Assembly: GCF_002795805.1 (NCBI RefSeq)
Contig: NZ_CP018799.1
Span: forward strand, 1,481,001 to 1,545,000
DNA: 64,000 nt
Origin: Mariprofundus aestuarium
GTDB taxonomy: Bacteria; Pseudomonadota; Zetaproteobacteria; Mariprofundales; Mariprofundaceae
Direction of reading: 5' to 3'
Shown: piece after piece, positions 17,524 through 27,121 of the stretch
Layout: every line of letters begins with the position of its first letter
Numbering within the stretch: the stretch's first letter is position 1
Translations under genes and position numbers: made by a program
The notes under the pieces: generated by a model
Told to the model about the DNA's origin: nothing
Databases searched by the model: none
Seen by the model: only the letters and a program-made list of their open reading frames with translations

Positions 17524-18198
17524 ATGATCCCCTTTAGACTCATTGATGAAGCCACCGAACACGGTACAACCATGCGCTTGTATAAGCGTGGTATCGATTA
17601 TTCGATTCGCGTGGATAAAGCCGGTGACCTGATGAACAGCCGCCTGCACTACTCCGAAGATATGCTGGCAGAACTGGCCTGCAAAGCGATTGCCGGACGC
17701 AAAAAACCGCACATGCTGGTGGGCGGCCTTGGTATGGGTTACACACTGGCTGCGGTACTTGCCAACACTACCGACTGTGCACAGGTCACCGTCTCTGAAC
17801 TGATGTCGGCCGTGGTTCGCTGGAACCGGGAGTATCTGGGAATTCTTGCTGGCTGCCCGATTGAAGATGAACGCGTTCATATTCTGGAGCAGGACGTCGG
17901 AAAAGTAATGAAAGAAAATAAAAATGGCTTCGATGCCATTATGCTCGATGTCGACAATGGCCCGGATGGCTTCACCCGTGATGATAATGATGCGCTGTAT
18001 GGCCTGCGTGGACTGAACAACGCCTATGATGCACTTAAACCCGGTGGTGTGCTTACTGTCTGGTCTGCCTCCAAAGATCAGGCATTTACCCAGCGCATGA
18101 TGAAGGTTGGTTTCAAGGTGGATCAGAAGCAGGTGCGCTCGCTCTCAGAAAAATCTGGCGTACAGCACACCATCTGGATCGGCATCCGTCCGGGTTAA
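17524..18198 (+). CDS. Spermidine synthase-like methyltransferase-fold protein
   Basis: 224-residue protein with the spermidine synthase fold: LVGGLGMGYTLAAVL (SAM/dcSAM loop), VTVSELMSAVVRWNREYLG and IMLDVDNGPDGF (catalytic-loop Asp), and GGVLTVWSA. The N-terminal beta-hairpin domain is short. These truncated spermidine-synthase-like proteins often have unknown substrate. AGGAAG before ATG. Separated from ridA by 137 bases, so it may be an independent unit. Confidence 0.78.
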   Translation: MIPFRLIDEATEHGTTMRLYKRGIDYSIRVDKAGDLMNSRLHYSEDMLAELACKAIAGRKKPHMLVGGLGMGYTLAAVLANTTDCAQVTVSELMSAVVRWNREYLGILAGCPIEDERVHILEQDVGKVMKENKNGFDAIMLDVDNGPDGFTRDDNDALYGLRGLNNAYDALKPGGVLTVWSASKDQAFTQRMMKVGFKVDQKQVRSLSEKSGVQHTIWIGIRPG

Positions 18199-18320
18199 GG
18201 TAGATGGCGACTTTCCAGTTCTGGCATTACAAGACTTGCTGCTGTTTGTTCGTATACTTGGCATGCAAGCCAGTGCAGCCACGATAACAGCAACGTCTAT
18301 GGCAGGAGAGAGTCCGGTTT

Positions 18321-18590
18321 ATGAATGAACAACCCAATAACCCAATGCATGGCATAACCCTGGAGAATATTCTCAATGCGCTGGTTGAACACTATGGCTG
18401 GGGTGAATTGGGCATCTACGTCAGGATCAAATGTTTTAACAACGACCCATCCGTGAAATCCAGCCTAAAATTTCTGCGAAGAAATCCGTGGGCAAGAACC
18501 AAGGTGGAGAATCTCTATCTCGATATGCTTAAAGAGATCGAGGACAAAGACAAACCCAAATGGCCCTATACAAACAGCCCGAAGAGCTGA
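18321..18590 (+). CDS. VF530 (DUF2132) family DNA-binding protein
   Basis: 89-residue protein of the VF530 family: [21 protein letters not shown] and [19 protein letters not shown] with YLDM near the end. Vibrio VF530 binds double-stranded DNA in a helical fold; the cellular role is unsettled. AGGAGAG lies ten bases before the ATG. The start is about 120 bases after the spermidine-synthase-like gene. Confidence 0.87.
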   Translation: MNEQPNNPMHGITLENILNALVEHYGWGELGIYVRIKCFNNDPSVKSSLKFLRRNPWARTKVENLYLDMLKEIEDKDKPKWPYTNSPKS

Positions 18591-18604
18591 TGCAACTGAC
18601 TGCT

Positions 18605-18656
18605 GTTGTAATCAGCAGCAAGCCATATTCATTCAAAATTCATCCGTTGTAATCAG
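18605..18656 (+). repeat. Two direct copies of GTTGTAATCAG in the leader region of the PEPCK gene
   Basis: GTTGTAATCAG occurs at 18605-18615 and 18646-18656, 41 bases apart (about four helical turns), in the 230-base gap before the PEPCK-like gene. Phased direct repeats can be regulator sites; nothing else supports this. The rest of the gap shows no clear promoter. Confidence 0.4.
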
Positions 18657-18830
18657 ACTGAAACACCTATCGACTTTCACTACACTGTTGCAACTTCTTT
18701 ACAGTGAGGAAGAGTAAAGATTCGCCATCACACAGCATCAATTCAGGTAAAATGTAGATGGTATATGGACTCTCAGGTGGATAGAATAAGACGGCAAGAA
18801 TCAGAACATGAATAGTACCGGATGTGTTTG

Positions 18831-21800
18831 ATGAGTGAGACTGTATCTATTAATGACAACGACAAAAGTGCGGCACCACCGCATGTCTGGCACCAGCATA
18901 TCAATCTCAAGCTGGCCGCTCTTGGTCAACCGACCTGCAAGCTGCAGGGAGGCGATCACTCCTACCTGACCATCGCTGACAGCTTACTCAAACACTACGC
19001 ACGCCAGCGCCGCCTCCTGTCGGCCTACCGCTGCCCTGCCGATCAGCGTATTCAGAACTTCCTCAATGCCTATCTGGCCGAGAATGGCGTAGAGCAACAG
19101 GTAGAGCTGCCCGGCACCACCTTTGTTCTTGATCGTCCCGGCATGGCTCGCGAGGTGTCACTGCCGCTCAACGGCACCCATTTTCACTCCGATCTGGTCG
19201 ACTCCTACCGCCTACTACAGGGGGTGCTGCACAATCCGAAAAGTGACCGCCGCACCACCAAAGGTGTATTTCACATTGCATCAGGTGGACTGCCAGTACC
19301 GGCAGACAAACTTGAGGTGCCGGTTGCCACCTATGGCGCCCTGCTCAAAGAGGCACTGAATCCCCCCCGCCCCCTGCTAGAACTGCCTGCAACCAGTGAG
19401 GAAGAGAAAAAAGCAGAGGTTTGGGTCTCCCTGCTGCTGCGTCCGAAGGTGCGCCCGGGCGTGCCCGGTGTTGTCGGTGTTGCCGGACTACTGTCTGACA
19501 AGAGTCTTGAGGTGCGCATGTTTGCCCCCGGCGGTCTGGTCTCTAATCTCGATTTCGTAGAGTCGATCTTCGGCAATGCCGGCGATCCGTTTCTGACTGA
19601 AAATGATGCCGCAGCCGATATCGAGCACTGGACCGGCCAAAGCGGCTGCATCATTCTCGCCCCGCATCTGGTGAATCTGAAGAAGAAGGATCTGGGTCTA
19701 CCGCATGTTGCTGATGCCAGTGATCGACAGCGCCGTGACGGCATGTGCTGGCAGCATGAAGATGATCTGTATAATGATGGCCAGGCATTTAAAGTGGTCT
19801 GCCGTGACAAACGCGGTGTCATCGTCACCATCATTGCCGACAACTATTTCGGTTACAGCAAGAAAGAGATTAAATCCCAGATCAGTTATTCAGCCAACCT
19901 CTTCGGAGGCTGTGAAGAGGAGCATGCCGGCGGTGCGCTGGCATTTCCACGCTACAACCTCGGTGAGGTTTATATCCCACGTGCCAGTGATATGCTCGAC
20001 AATCACACCTTTGCCGACCTCTGCCAGCGACTGGCTGACAAGATAGAGCTCAAATCAGAAGGTTATGCGATTGACAGGGTCTATCCCGACATCATCTATC
20101 TGCCTGAAGATGCACAGATCAGCATGCATGACCTGCAGGTTTGCTGGCAAGGGCCTAGCGGGCCATCGCAGATCAAACTACTGGCCTCTAACACCTTTAT
20201 CTACCCCAGTGGTTTCAGGGTGCATATGGCCCGCCATGCCCACTCGCCAAGCTGGCGACTGATCGGCACCATCGGTGAGGGCACCTTCTGTCATAAGCCA
20301 AGCACCGTATCCGGTGGTGGTAAATCGGAGATATCCAAATCTATTGCTGGTGCAGTCATTTCAGGGCCGACCTATGTAGACAACTTTGAACAGGACCTCA
20401 AACAGGTGCGGGCCATTTTTGAACGCAACTATAGCGACCGCTTCCGCCATCCCGAATCTGAGAAGCATGATTCGCGAACACTGCTGAGCAAGGAGCGCAG
20501 TCTAGGCTCCGTGATCAAACTGTTAACCCCTTCTGCTATCGACTACACAGATGAGTACAACCACTGGCTGAAAAGCATTCCAAGCCACATTCTCGCACTG
20601 GTTTTCATGATCAAGCGCTTTTACAGAACTGCATGGGGAGAGAACTGGCACGAGCACTTCTCCGTTGATACAGTCAATGGCAGCCCGGGCCATGAACTGA
20701 GATACAATGGCCGCAAACTAATGGCCAGCTATCTGCGTGTCGGTTTTGCCGATGATGGCAGCTGGCGCCTGTTCAAGCTCAGGCAGGACTTTATCGCATC
20801 GGATAAAATCCAGATGGAGGATGATATCAGTGCCTCGATTGTTATCCCTACAAGCTATGTGAGCGGGCTCAACCCTGAGTATGATCACCCCTGCATCAAA
20901 TTTGTGGATAACTGCGAAAAGAGACTCTTCCAGCGCCCCGATGAAGCGGTCAATCGCGGTTCGGACACTCAGACTGAGTCCGACCTCTCCAGCGGCAACA
21001 GTTTTATCTCCAACTTTCAGCCCATGCAGCGGGGCGATGCCCGTGAACTGATGGAAAATGTTATGCAGTTTGAGGAGTTCAGCGAGCCTATGCAGACACT
21101 GATCCGCAACGCATCAGAGATGGATGAGTCGCTCTACTTCATCTCCTCAGCACACCCCAGAATTGTGGATGGTAAACCAAGCCTAAACGTACGCTACCTG
21201 CAGGATCGCCCAGATCTAGCCGACCCGCGCTCGAAACACTTGGCTAAAGTCAGCACCCATCTGCACCGGGGGCTTAAGCCTGAACAGCCGGTCTACTTCC
21301 CAGTCAATGCAGTACTGACCGGGCGTCGAAATAACCCTGCGGAGCCGGGCATCCGGCCACTGGCAGTCTACAACCCGATTCATTATCAGGAGTTGCCGGA
21401 GCTGTTTATGGACTTCATCTGCAGCCTGACAGGCAAATCACCATCCACCACCGGTGCCGGTTCAGAGGGTGCGCTCACCAAGGGGCCCTTCAATCCACTT
21501 ACTGCCACAGCTGATCTTAACACGGCCATAGTCTCCTTTATTCTCTGTGGGTATGACGGCTTCTCCACTGCTGCCGGTTTTATCGGCTCAAAGCGTCGTA
21601 TTGATCACGATATAAGCATGTTAATACCTGAGATTTGGTGCCGCCTTCCAGCCAAGGTTCAGAAACCCGCCTATATGATCAAATGGGGTTATCTGAAAAA
21701 ACTGGAGGATTTTGAATACAATGGCAAAACCGTGCTTGCCAGCCGACTCGGTTACCGCATCACCAAGCGTTTCGTACGCAACCATTTCGGCAAGGTGTTT

Positions 21801-22304
21801 GATACGCCGGTAGCCGTATTTGATAAAGCAATGCTGAAACCGGAAACGCAGGATATAGAGAGCTTTGTCGATGGCATCAATAACATCTGCGAAGCCCACC
21901 AGCGTGTTGCCCTCTCCTATTTCGAGGATGGCTCTATTGTTAATGCCTGCCCGCCACTTCAGGCGCTTCTGCATATCATGGCACATGGTCATTATCAGGG
22001 CCGTGATATTCATGATCCATCCATCCGCCAGATGTTCAGCCGCGAGGAGCTGCTGCAGAGTGACTGGTACAATGAGCGCCTGCATATCAAACAGGCTCGT
22101 GACACTCAGGTTTGGCTGCAGCACCGCGAGAACCTCAATGGTCAGATCAATGCGCTTGATGAAGATGAGCATGAGAGACGCACCCATCTTGCCGAACGTA
22201 TCAGCAAGACTGATCGCATGATTGAAAGGGTGACAAGTGATGACTATCTGCAACGGCTGCAAGGTACGCTTGGCGCTGACTGGATTCACCGCGAAACGAA
22301 ATAA
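18831..22304 (+). CDS. Phosphoenolpyruvate carboxykinase, diphosphate (PPi) type
   Basis: 1157-residue cytoplasmic enzyme, about twice the size of GTP-PEPCK; PPi-type PEPCK is known for this length and catalyses PEP + CO2 + Pi = oxaloacetate + PPi. The PEPCK metal/substrate site is visible: GYSKKEIKSQ with Lys345, then His365 exactly 20 residues later, as Lys244/His264 in GTP-PEPCK. A P-loop follows (SGGGKSEISKS, Lys498), then Asp517 in YVDNFEQD and TGRRNNPAEPGIRPLAVY (831-), matching the GGRRPxGVPLVYE oxaloacetate-binding loop. Large insertions separate these motifs. I see no guanine-stacking phenylalanine block, consistent with loss of the nucleotide. ATG at 18822 is an alternative start. 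The PPi-type call is inference from length and motifs. Confidence 0.78.
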   Translation: MSETVSINDNDKSAAPPHVWHQHINLKLAALGQPTCKLQGGDHSYLTIADSLLKHYARQRRLLSAYRCPADQRIQNFLNAYLAENGVEQQVELPGTTFVLDRPGMAREVSLPLNGTHFHSDLVDSYRLLQGVLHNPKSDRRTTKGVFHIASGGLPVPADKLEVPVATYGALLKEALNPPRPLLELPATSEEEKKAEVWVSLLLRPKVRPGVPGVVGVAGLLSDKSLEVRMFAPGGLVSNLDFVESIFGNAGDPFLTENDAAADIEHWTGQSGCIILAPHLVNLKKKDLGLPHVADASDRQRRDGMCWQHEDDLYNDGQAFKVVCRDKRGVIVTIIADNYFGYSKKEIKSQISYSANLFGGCEEEHAGGALAFPRYNLGEVYIPRASDMLDNHTFADLCQRLADKIELKSEGYAIDRVYPDIIYLPEDAQISMHDLQVCWQGPSGPSQIKLLASNTFIYPSGFRVHMARHAHSPSWRLIGTIGEGTFCHKPSTVSGGGKSEISKSIAGAVISGPTYVDNFEQDLKQVRAIFERNYSDRFRHPESEKHDSRTLLSKERSLGSVIKLLTPSAIDYTDEYNHWLKSIPSHILALVFMIKRFYRTAWGENWHEHFSVDTVNGSPGHELRYNGRKLMASYLRVGFADDGSWRLFKLRQDFIASDKIQMEDDISASIVIPTSYVSGLNPEYDHPCIKFVDNCEKRLFQRPDEAVNRGSDTQTESDLSSGNSFISNFQPMQRGDARELMENVMQFEEFSEPMQTLIRNASEMDESLYFISSAHPRIVDGKPSLNVRYLQDRPDLADPRSKHLAKVSTHLHRGLKPEQPVYFPVNAVLTGRRNNPAEPGIRPLAVYNPIHYQELPELFMDFICSLTGKSPSTTGAGSEGALTKGPFNPLTATADLNTAIVSFILCGYDGFSTAAGFIGSKRRIDHDISMLIPEIWCRLPAKVQKPAYMIKWGYLKKLEDFEYNGKTVLASRLGYRITKRFVRNHFGKVFDTPVAVFDKAMLKPETQDIESFVDGINNICEAHQRVALSYFEDGSIVNACPPLQALLHIMAHGHYQGRDIHDPSIRQMFSREELLQSDWYNERLHIKQARDTQVWLQHRENLNGQINALDEDEHERRTHLAERISKTDRMIERVTSDDYLQRLQGTLGADWIHRETK

Positions 22305-22332
22305 AAAAAGGCCGCTATCCAGCGGCCTTTTT
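22303..22332. terminator. Bidirectional rho-independent terminator between PEPCK and glnN
   Basis: GGCCGCT (22310-22316), loop ATCC, AGCGGCC (22321-22327), with an A-run on the left and T-run on the right. It therefore ends both the plus-strand PEPCK gene and the minus-strand glnN gene. Confidence 0.92.
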
Positions 22333-22353
22333 CCATCCACCTGTTGATCAGTA

Positions 22354-24528
22354 TTATTTGATAAACAGCATCTCGCGGTATTTAGGCAGAGGCCAGAGCT
22401 CATCAGAGACCTCAGCCTCGAGCGTATCGGCGTGCTCTCGCACCTCATCCATCAGAGCGCGCACATCTTTGGCAAGGAACTGCATATGTTCTTCAGTCGA
22501 TGCAAAATCGTGCTGTTCAAGTGCTGCGCTGAGTTTTGCAACAGCAGCCATCATTGCATTGGTTTCAGCAGCAACTGTTTTAGCAATAGAGCTATCCAGA
22601 TCTATGCTCATCTCAGCCATACTTACATTGGCTGCTGCCAGCTCGGAGAGATAGGAGATTGCGGCTGGATAGATGATTGATTTTGCCATCTCCACAACCA
22701 GATTGGCCTCCAGTTCAATAGCCAGAACATACTGCTCAGAGTAGACCTCAAAACGACTCTCCAGCTCAACAGGTGAGAGTACACCAGTCGATGAAAAGAG
22801 CTGTTTAACAGACGCTTCACGCAGTGCAGGCAGTGCATCAGCGGTGGTCGGAATATTTTTCAGACCACGCTCATCAACAGCCGCATTGTGCCAGTCGGAT
22901 GAGTAACCATCGCCACCAAATACGGCATTGCCATGTTCATTAATAAGATCTTTAAGCACAGCAAGCACAGCCGTCGCCTGATCACTGCCGGATGCCAGTT
23001 CAGCTTCAAGCTTACCGGCAACCCACTCAAGGGAGTCAGCCAGCATGGTATTCATCACCACCAGTGGACCGGAAACCGATTGCGCCGAACCCACTGCACG
23101 GAATTCAAAACGGTTACCGGTGAAAGCAAATGGAGAGGTTCTGTTACGGTCGCCCGGGTCGCGTTTAAAGTTGAGGATCTGTGAAAGACCAAGATCCATC
23201 TCACCACCGGCTTCAGTCACGCTGAGATTGCCCTCTTTAATATCCATAAACAGTTTTTCAAGCTGATCACCGAGGTAGACAGACATAATAGCAGGTGGAG
23301 CCTCATTGGCACCCAGACGATGATCATTGGAGGCGGTAGCAATCGCAGCACGCAGCAGCGGCCCATGCAGATGCACACCACGCACCACAGCACCACAGAA
23401 GAGCAGGAAGTTGAGGTTATCATGCGGGGTATCACCTGGATCAAGCAGGTTACCCTGAGTGGCATTGCCGACTGACCAGTTTACATGTTTACCCGAACCA
23501 TTGATGCCCGCAAATGGCTTTTCATGCAGCAGACATAGGAATCCATGTTTCTTTGCACTGTTTTTCAACACAGTCATCAGCAGCTGCTGGTGATCGGCAG
23601 CGACATTGGCCGCTTCAAAATAGGGTGCGATCTCAAACTGACCCGGTGCAACCTCGTTGTGATGCGTTTTTGCTGGGATACCGAGTCTGTATAGCTGCTC
23701 TTCAAAATCCTGCATAAAGATCTGAACGCGCTGAGGGATAGCACCGAAATAGTGATCGTCAAACTGCTGCCCTTTTGCCGATGGAGCACCAAATAGGGTG
23801 CGGCCAGCCAGCAGCAGGTCAGGACGGGCATTGGCAAAGTTGGCATCGACCAGGAAATACTCCTGCTCTGCACCACAACTGGAGTTCAGAGGCGCAATCT
23901 CACTCTCCCCCATCAATTTCAGTACTTTTTGCGCAGCCTTGTTCATCGCGGCATTGGAGCGTAGCAGCGGAATCTTCTTATCCAGAGCTTCACCAGTCCA
24001 GGACATAAAGACACTCGGAATAGTCAGGGTAGCACCATTCTCGGTCTGCATAATATAGGCCGGGCTGGTTGGGTCCCAGGCAGTATAACCACGTGCAGCA
24101 TTGGTCATGCGGATGCTGCCGTTGGGGAATGATGAACCATCCGGTTCACCCTTGATCAACAGGCTGCCGCAAAACTCAGTGATCGCATTGCCTTCTGAAT
24201 TTGTAACGATGAAGCCATCGTGCTTTTCAGCAGAGGCATTGGTCATCGGATAGAAGATGTGAGAGAAGAATTTGGCACCTTTGCCCATCGCCCACTCTTT
24301 CATGGCTGCAGCAACAACTTCGGCTGTGGCCGGATCAAGTGGTGCACCGGTCTGCACGGTTTTCTTGATTGATTTGAAGGCGTTCTTGGAGAGGCACTCC
24401 TCCATCTTTGCCAGATTAAATACATCAGTTGCCCAGATTTTGCTCAAAGGCTCAGGCTGATCTACAGGTGTCGCTTGACGATTGGTGATCTGATGAATTG
24501 CTTGAAGTCGGGATTCGTTTCCACTCAT
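22354..24528 (-). CDS. glnN: Glutamine synthetase type III
   Basis: 724-residue GSIII, which makes glutamine from glutamate, ammonia and ATP in a dodecamer. GSIII-type N-terminus (KIWATDVFNLAKMEECL), then TGEALDKKIPLLRS, AEQEYFLVD, HHNEVAPGQFEIAPYFE, GINGSGKHVNWS and FTGNRFEFRAVGSAQSV. Length matches GSIII (about 700-730), not GSI. AGAGGAAA is just before the ATG. A sigma-54 promoter sits about 45-60 bases upstream (24573-24588), so nitrogen-limitation control by NtrC is likely. Ends at a strong bidirectional terminator. Confidence 0.96.
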   Translation of the reverse strand: MSGNESRLQAIHQITNRQATPVDQPEPLSKIWATDVFNLAKMEECLSKNAFKSIKKTVQTGAPLDPATAEVVAAAMKEWAMGKGAKFFSHIFYPMTNASAEKHDGFIVTNSEGNAITEFCGSLLIKGEPDGSSFPNGSIRMTNAARGYTAWDPTSPAYIMQTENGATLTIPSVFMSWTGEALDKKIPLLRSNAAMNKAAQKVLKLMGESEIAPLNSSCGAEQEYFLVDANFANARPDLLLAGRTLFGAPSAKGQQFDDHYFGAIPQRVQIFMQDFEEQLYRLGIPAKTHHNEVAPGQFEIAPYFEAANVAADHQQLLMTVLKNSAKKHGFLCLLHEKPFAGINGSGKHVNWSVGNATQGNLLDPGDTPHDNLNFLLFCGAVVRGVHLHGPLLRAAIATASNDHRLGANEAPPAIMSVYLGDQLEKLFMDIKEGNLSVTEAGGEMDLGLSQILNFKRDPGDRNRTSPFAFTGNRFEFRAVGSAQSVSGPLVVMNTMLADSLEWVAGKLEAELASGSDQATAVLAVLKDLINEHGNAVFGGDGYSSDWHNAAVDERGLKNIPTTADALPALREASVKQLFSSTGVLSPVELESRFEVYSEQYVLAIELEANLVVEMAKSIIYPAAISYLSELAAANVSMAEMSIDLDSSIAKTVAAETNAMMAAVAKLSAALEQHDFASTEEHMQFLAKDVRALMDEVREHADTLEAEVSDELWPLPKYREMLFIK

Positions 24529-24572
24529 TGGTGATTTCCTCTAGTTATTGGTTTTACTAATCAAACAGACAA

Positions 24573-24588
24573 AGCAATTGCAGTGCCA
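24573..24588 (-). promoter_or_regulatory. Sigma-54 (-24/-12) promoter of glnN
   Basis: Read on the minus strand the element is TGGCACTGCAATTGCT: TGGCAC, five bases, TTGCT, giving GG and GC separated by exactly 10 bases. That is almost the sigma-54 consensus. The predicted start is about 34 bases before the glnN ATG. No perfect NtrC palindrome was found upstream; GGTGC at about 24660 is at best a half site. Confidence 0.85.
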
Positions 24589-24765
24589 TATTGATATCCT
24601 ATATTTTACAACGTTTTTCAGGTCGATCTGGAAGGAATTTGATTATGCTTTAATCACTCGGTGCCTAATTTATAGACAACGGATAAAGATCATCTTATCC
24701 GAGCCAACAACGCAACTTCTCAACCTCAAACGGTGGATCACTCCCTGTTCTCAGAAGCAGCAAAC

Positions 24766-24797
24766 AAAGAGGCCCCTTGTGAGGGCCTCTTTACATA
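24766..24797 (-). terminator. Rho-independent terminator of cbbQ-cbbO
   Basis: AAAGAGGCCC (24766-24775), 7-base loop, GGGCCTCTTT (24783-24792), ten base pairs. It lies just past the cbbO stop on the minus strand, with T-rich sequence following on that strand. The rest of the 24529-24765 gap holds only the glnN promoter. Confidence 0.85.
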
Positions 24798-24798
24798 T

Positions 24799-27069
24799 CT
24801 ATTTTGTTAGTGAGATAAACAGCTCAGGCAACTTCTCAGGCAGACGATCGACATGATCGACAATGGTGTACTGCTTGCCAAAGATATCAGCCACATACTC
24901 ATCCGCCTTGGGATCAAGGTTGATGCAATAGCTATAAATGCCATCACCACCCAGCTCTTTCACTGCCTGCTTGGCGTCCTGAATCAATAGTTGATCATCA
25001 TCGACATCGATATCTGCAGGTTCACCATCGGTGAGAATGAGCATTAGCTTTTTATCTGCCTGCTGCGCTTTCAGGTAATGGCCTGCATGACGCATCGCAC
25101 CACCCATACGTGTTGAAAAACCCGCTTCCATCGCCGCCAGTCGTGATTTCACCTCATCATTCCAAGGCTCGTTGTACCCTTTCATATGAAAGTAACGAAC
25201 ATTATGACGCGTATCAGAGTGGAATCCGGCTATCGAGAATTTATCACCCACCTGATCCACGGCCCAGGAGAGCAGTGAAACCGCCTCCTGAGATAGCTCC
25301 AGAATCGTCTGATTACAACCTTCCGCTTTCTCATTGAGCGACTGCGACAGATCAAGCAGCAGCATCACCGCAACATCACGGCCATCAGTTTTATGGCTCA
25401 TATTGATACGTGTATCGGGTTGAGAGCCCCCTTTGAAATCAATCAATGAGCGAATCGCTACATCCAGATCGAGTTCAGAACCCTCTTCCTGATAACGAAT
25501 ACGCACCTTATCCTGAGGCTTGAGCATATCGAGCATCGCTTTCAAACGTTTGGCCAGCGCACTGTGCTTGGCAAGAAGATTGTCAATTTTCGCTGCATTG
25601 CCACGCGGGTGTAGTGACTCATAGACGCTTACCCAGTCAGGACGATAGTGAGCGGCGTTGTAATCCCACTCGTGATAGTGACGCGGCGGCAGACCTTTCA
25701 GCTCTTCATTATCCTGCTGTTTCTGATCAAGATGTTCAAAGGTGGTCTCTTCATCATCACCCTGCTCAATATAGATCCACAGATGACGGTTATCATCACG
25801 ATAATCGACCTCTGTGTTGTCGAAATAGGTGTTTGGAAGCGCATCGGACTGCTTGCGAGTTCGGCCAATAAAAGAGAGTGCAATCATAGCCATATCTTCA
25901 CTCTTGGAGCCATTGCTCTCCATCTCGGCAAAGAAACGACCGACGAACTCACGCACATCTGCATTCTCATACTGGTAATCGGGGTCAAGAATCGCCCTTG
26001 AAACCATCGCCAGACGCAGATTAATCAGAGATGTATCTTCCAGCTGCAGCGCCTTCTCATCCGGAATTGGATGCAGGGCAAGGAAGATCTTTCTCAAACC
26101 GGGAAAGCGCTGCATGGCCAAATATTCAACACGGGAGTCTTCAAAGGTTTCAACCGAGAGGCGCTGGAACGGACTCCAGTTATCCACCACCATCTTCTGA
26201 CTCCAGCGGCGATGCGCTGCCATATGAGCCAGTGCGGCTCGATAACGATCAATACCTTTTACACCACGATCATCATCATAGACATCAGGAATGCGAATAC
26301 CCAGATCATCATAATAGGGCGTCGGTTTGCGCAGCTCATCAAAGGCCAGCGAATATGGCACAAGATAATCGTGATCACCCCACAGGCCACGCATGTATGA
26401 ATCAAGCTTACGCTCATGATCCATCAACAGCGTGCCATGACGCTCACGCTGCATCACTGCATGCGCATCCGGTGACTGGAAACTGAAGTAGTCAATTTGG
26501 CGCCCTGGATGAGTGCTATAGTAGTTGATGCCGTACTCAACCCAGTTTTTAAACCCTTCTAGAGAGAGCTCAATCAACAGCCTTGGTGCCTGCTTAAGCA
26601 GGTCAGGCAAGCCGGGGCTTGGAAATGTAGTGTGGTGACCAAGAACAGATACGGAGGTTTTCTCCACCATATCACGCAGCACTTCGATATATTGGCGAAA
26701 CAGCTTATAGGTTTTCAGACGTCGTGCTACAGCGCTACTGGTCTGCAGAAACGGCACCATCGCTTTGAAGTTGGTATGGGTCGAGAGGTAATGGGCAAAC
26801 TCGCGCAGATCCGCCAGCGCCTCTTCACCCACTTCAGAAGCAACAACAGGCGCCTCTTCCAGATAGACCAGAACAGGTTCAGGACCACGCCCCAGCTTGC
26901 CAAGGAAGCCCGCATGTTCGATGTAGCTGACCAACCCTTGACTCGAAAGTCTAGCCTTAGCTTCCACCATGCAATCATCAAAGACCCGCTCAACCTGAGC
27001 AAACCTGCAGTTCAGGCGCTGCCAGTGCATCTCGATGTCCATCTTTCTTCTTGTGACTGTTTCAACCAT
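24799..27069 (-). CDS. cbbO: RuBisCO activation protein CbbO (VWA domain)
   Basis: 756-residue subunit of the CbbQO RuBisCO activase, which removes inhibitory sugar phosphates from RuBisCO. A long helical N-terminal part is followed by a C-terminal von Willebrand A domain with the MIDAS motif DLSQS in LLLDLSQSLNE and ILTDGEPADIDVDD. Related to NorD, but the length and the cbbQ neighbour identify CbbO. It lies 52 bases after cbbQ and the pair ends in a strong hairpin. In many autotrophs cbbQO follow cbbM directly; here cbbM is 25.6 kb away on the same strand. Confidence 0.93.
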   Translation of the reverse strand: MVETVTRRKMDIEMHWQRLNCRFAQVERVFDDCMVEAKARLSSQGLVSYIEHAGFLGKLGRGPEPVLVYLEEAPVVASEVGEEALADLREFAHYLSTHTNFKAMVPFLQTSSAVARRLKTYKLFRQYIEVLRDMVEKTSVSVLGHHTTFPSPGLPDLLKQAPRLLIELSLEGFKNWVEYGINYYSTHPGRQIDYFSFQSPDAHAVMQRERHGTLLMDHERKLDSYMRGLWGDHDYLVPYSLAFDELRKPTPYYDDLGIRIPDVYDDDRGVKGIDRYRAALAHMAAHRRWSQKMVVDNWSPFQRLSVETFEDSRVEYLAMQRFPGLRKIFLALHPIPDEKALQLEDTSLINLRLAMVSRAILDPDYQYENADVREFVGRFFAEMESNGSKSEDMAMIALSFIGRTRKQSDALPNTYFDNTEVDYRDDNRHLWIYIEQGDDEETTFEHLDQKQQDNEELKGLPPRHYHEWDYNAAHYRPDWVSVYESLHPRGNAAKIDNLLAKHSALAKRLKAMLDMLKPQDKVRIRYQEEGSELDLDVAIRSLIDFKGGSQPDTRINMSHKTDGRDVAVMLLLDLSQSLNEKAEGCNQTILELSQEAVSLLSWAVDQVGDKFSIAGFHSDTRHNVRYFHMKGYNEPWNDEVKSRLAAMEAGFSTRMGGAMRHAGHYLKAQQADKKLMLILTDGEPADIDVDDDQLLIQDAKQAVKELGGDGIYSYCINLDPKADEYVADIFGKQYTIVDHVDRLPEKLPELFISLTK

Positions 27070-27121
27070 AGGAATACCTTAACCTCTCAGCAGAGTCGTA
27101 AGCCTGTGTGAAATCACGCTA

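Noticed and set aside
24548-24856. 102-codon plus-strand frame between glnN and cbbO
   Set aside because: Covers the glnN promoter and the cbbO terminator and end; no conserved look or ribosome site.
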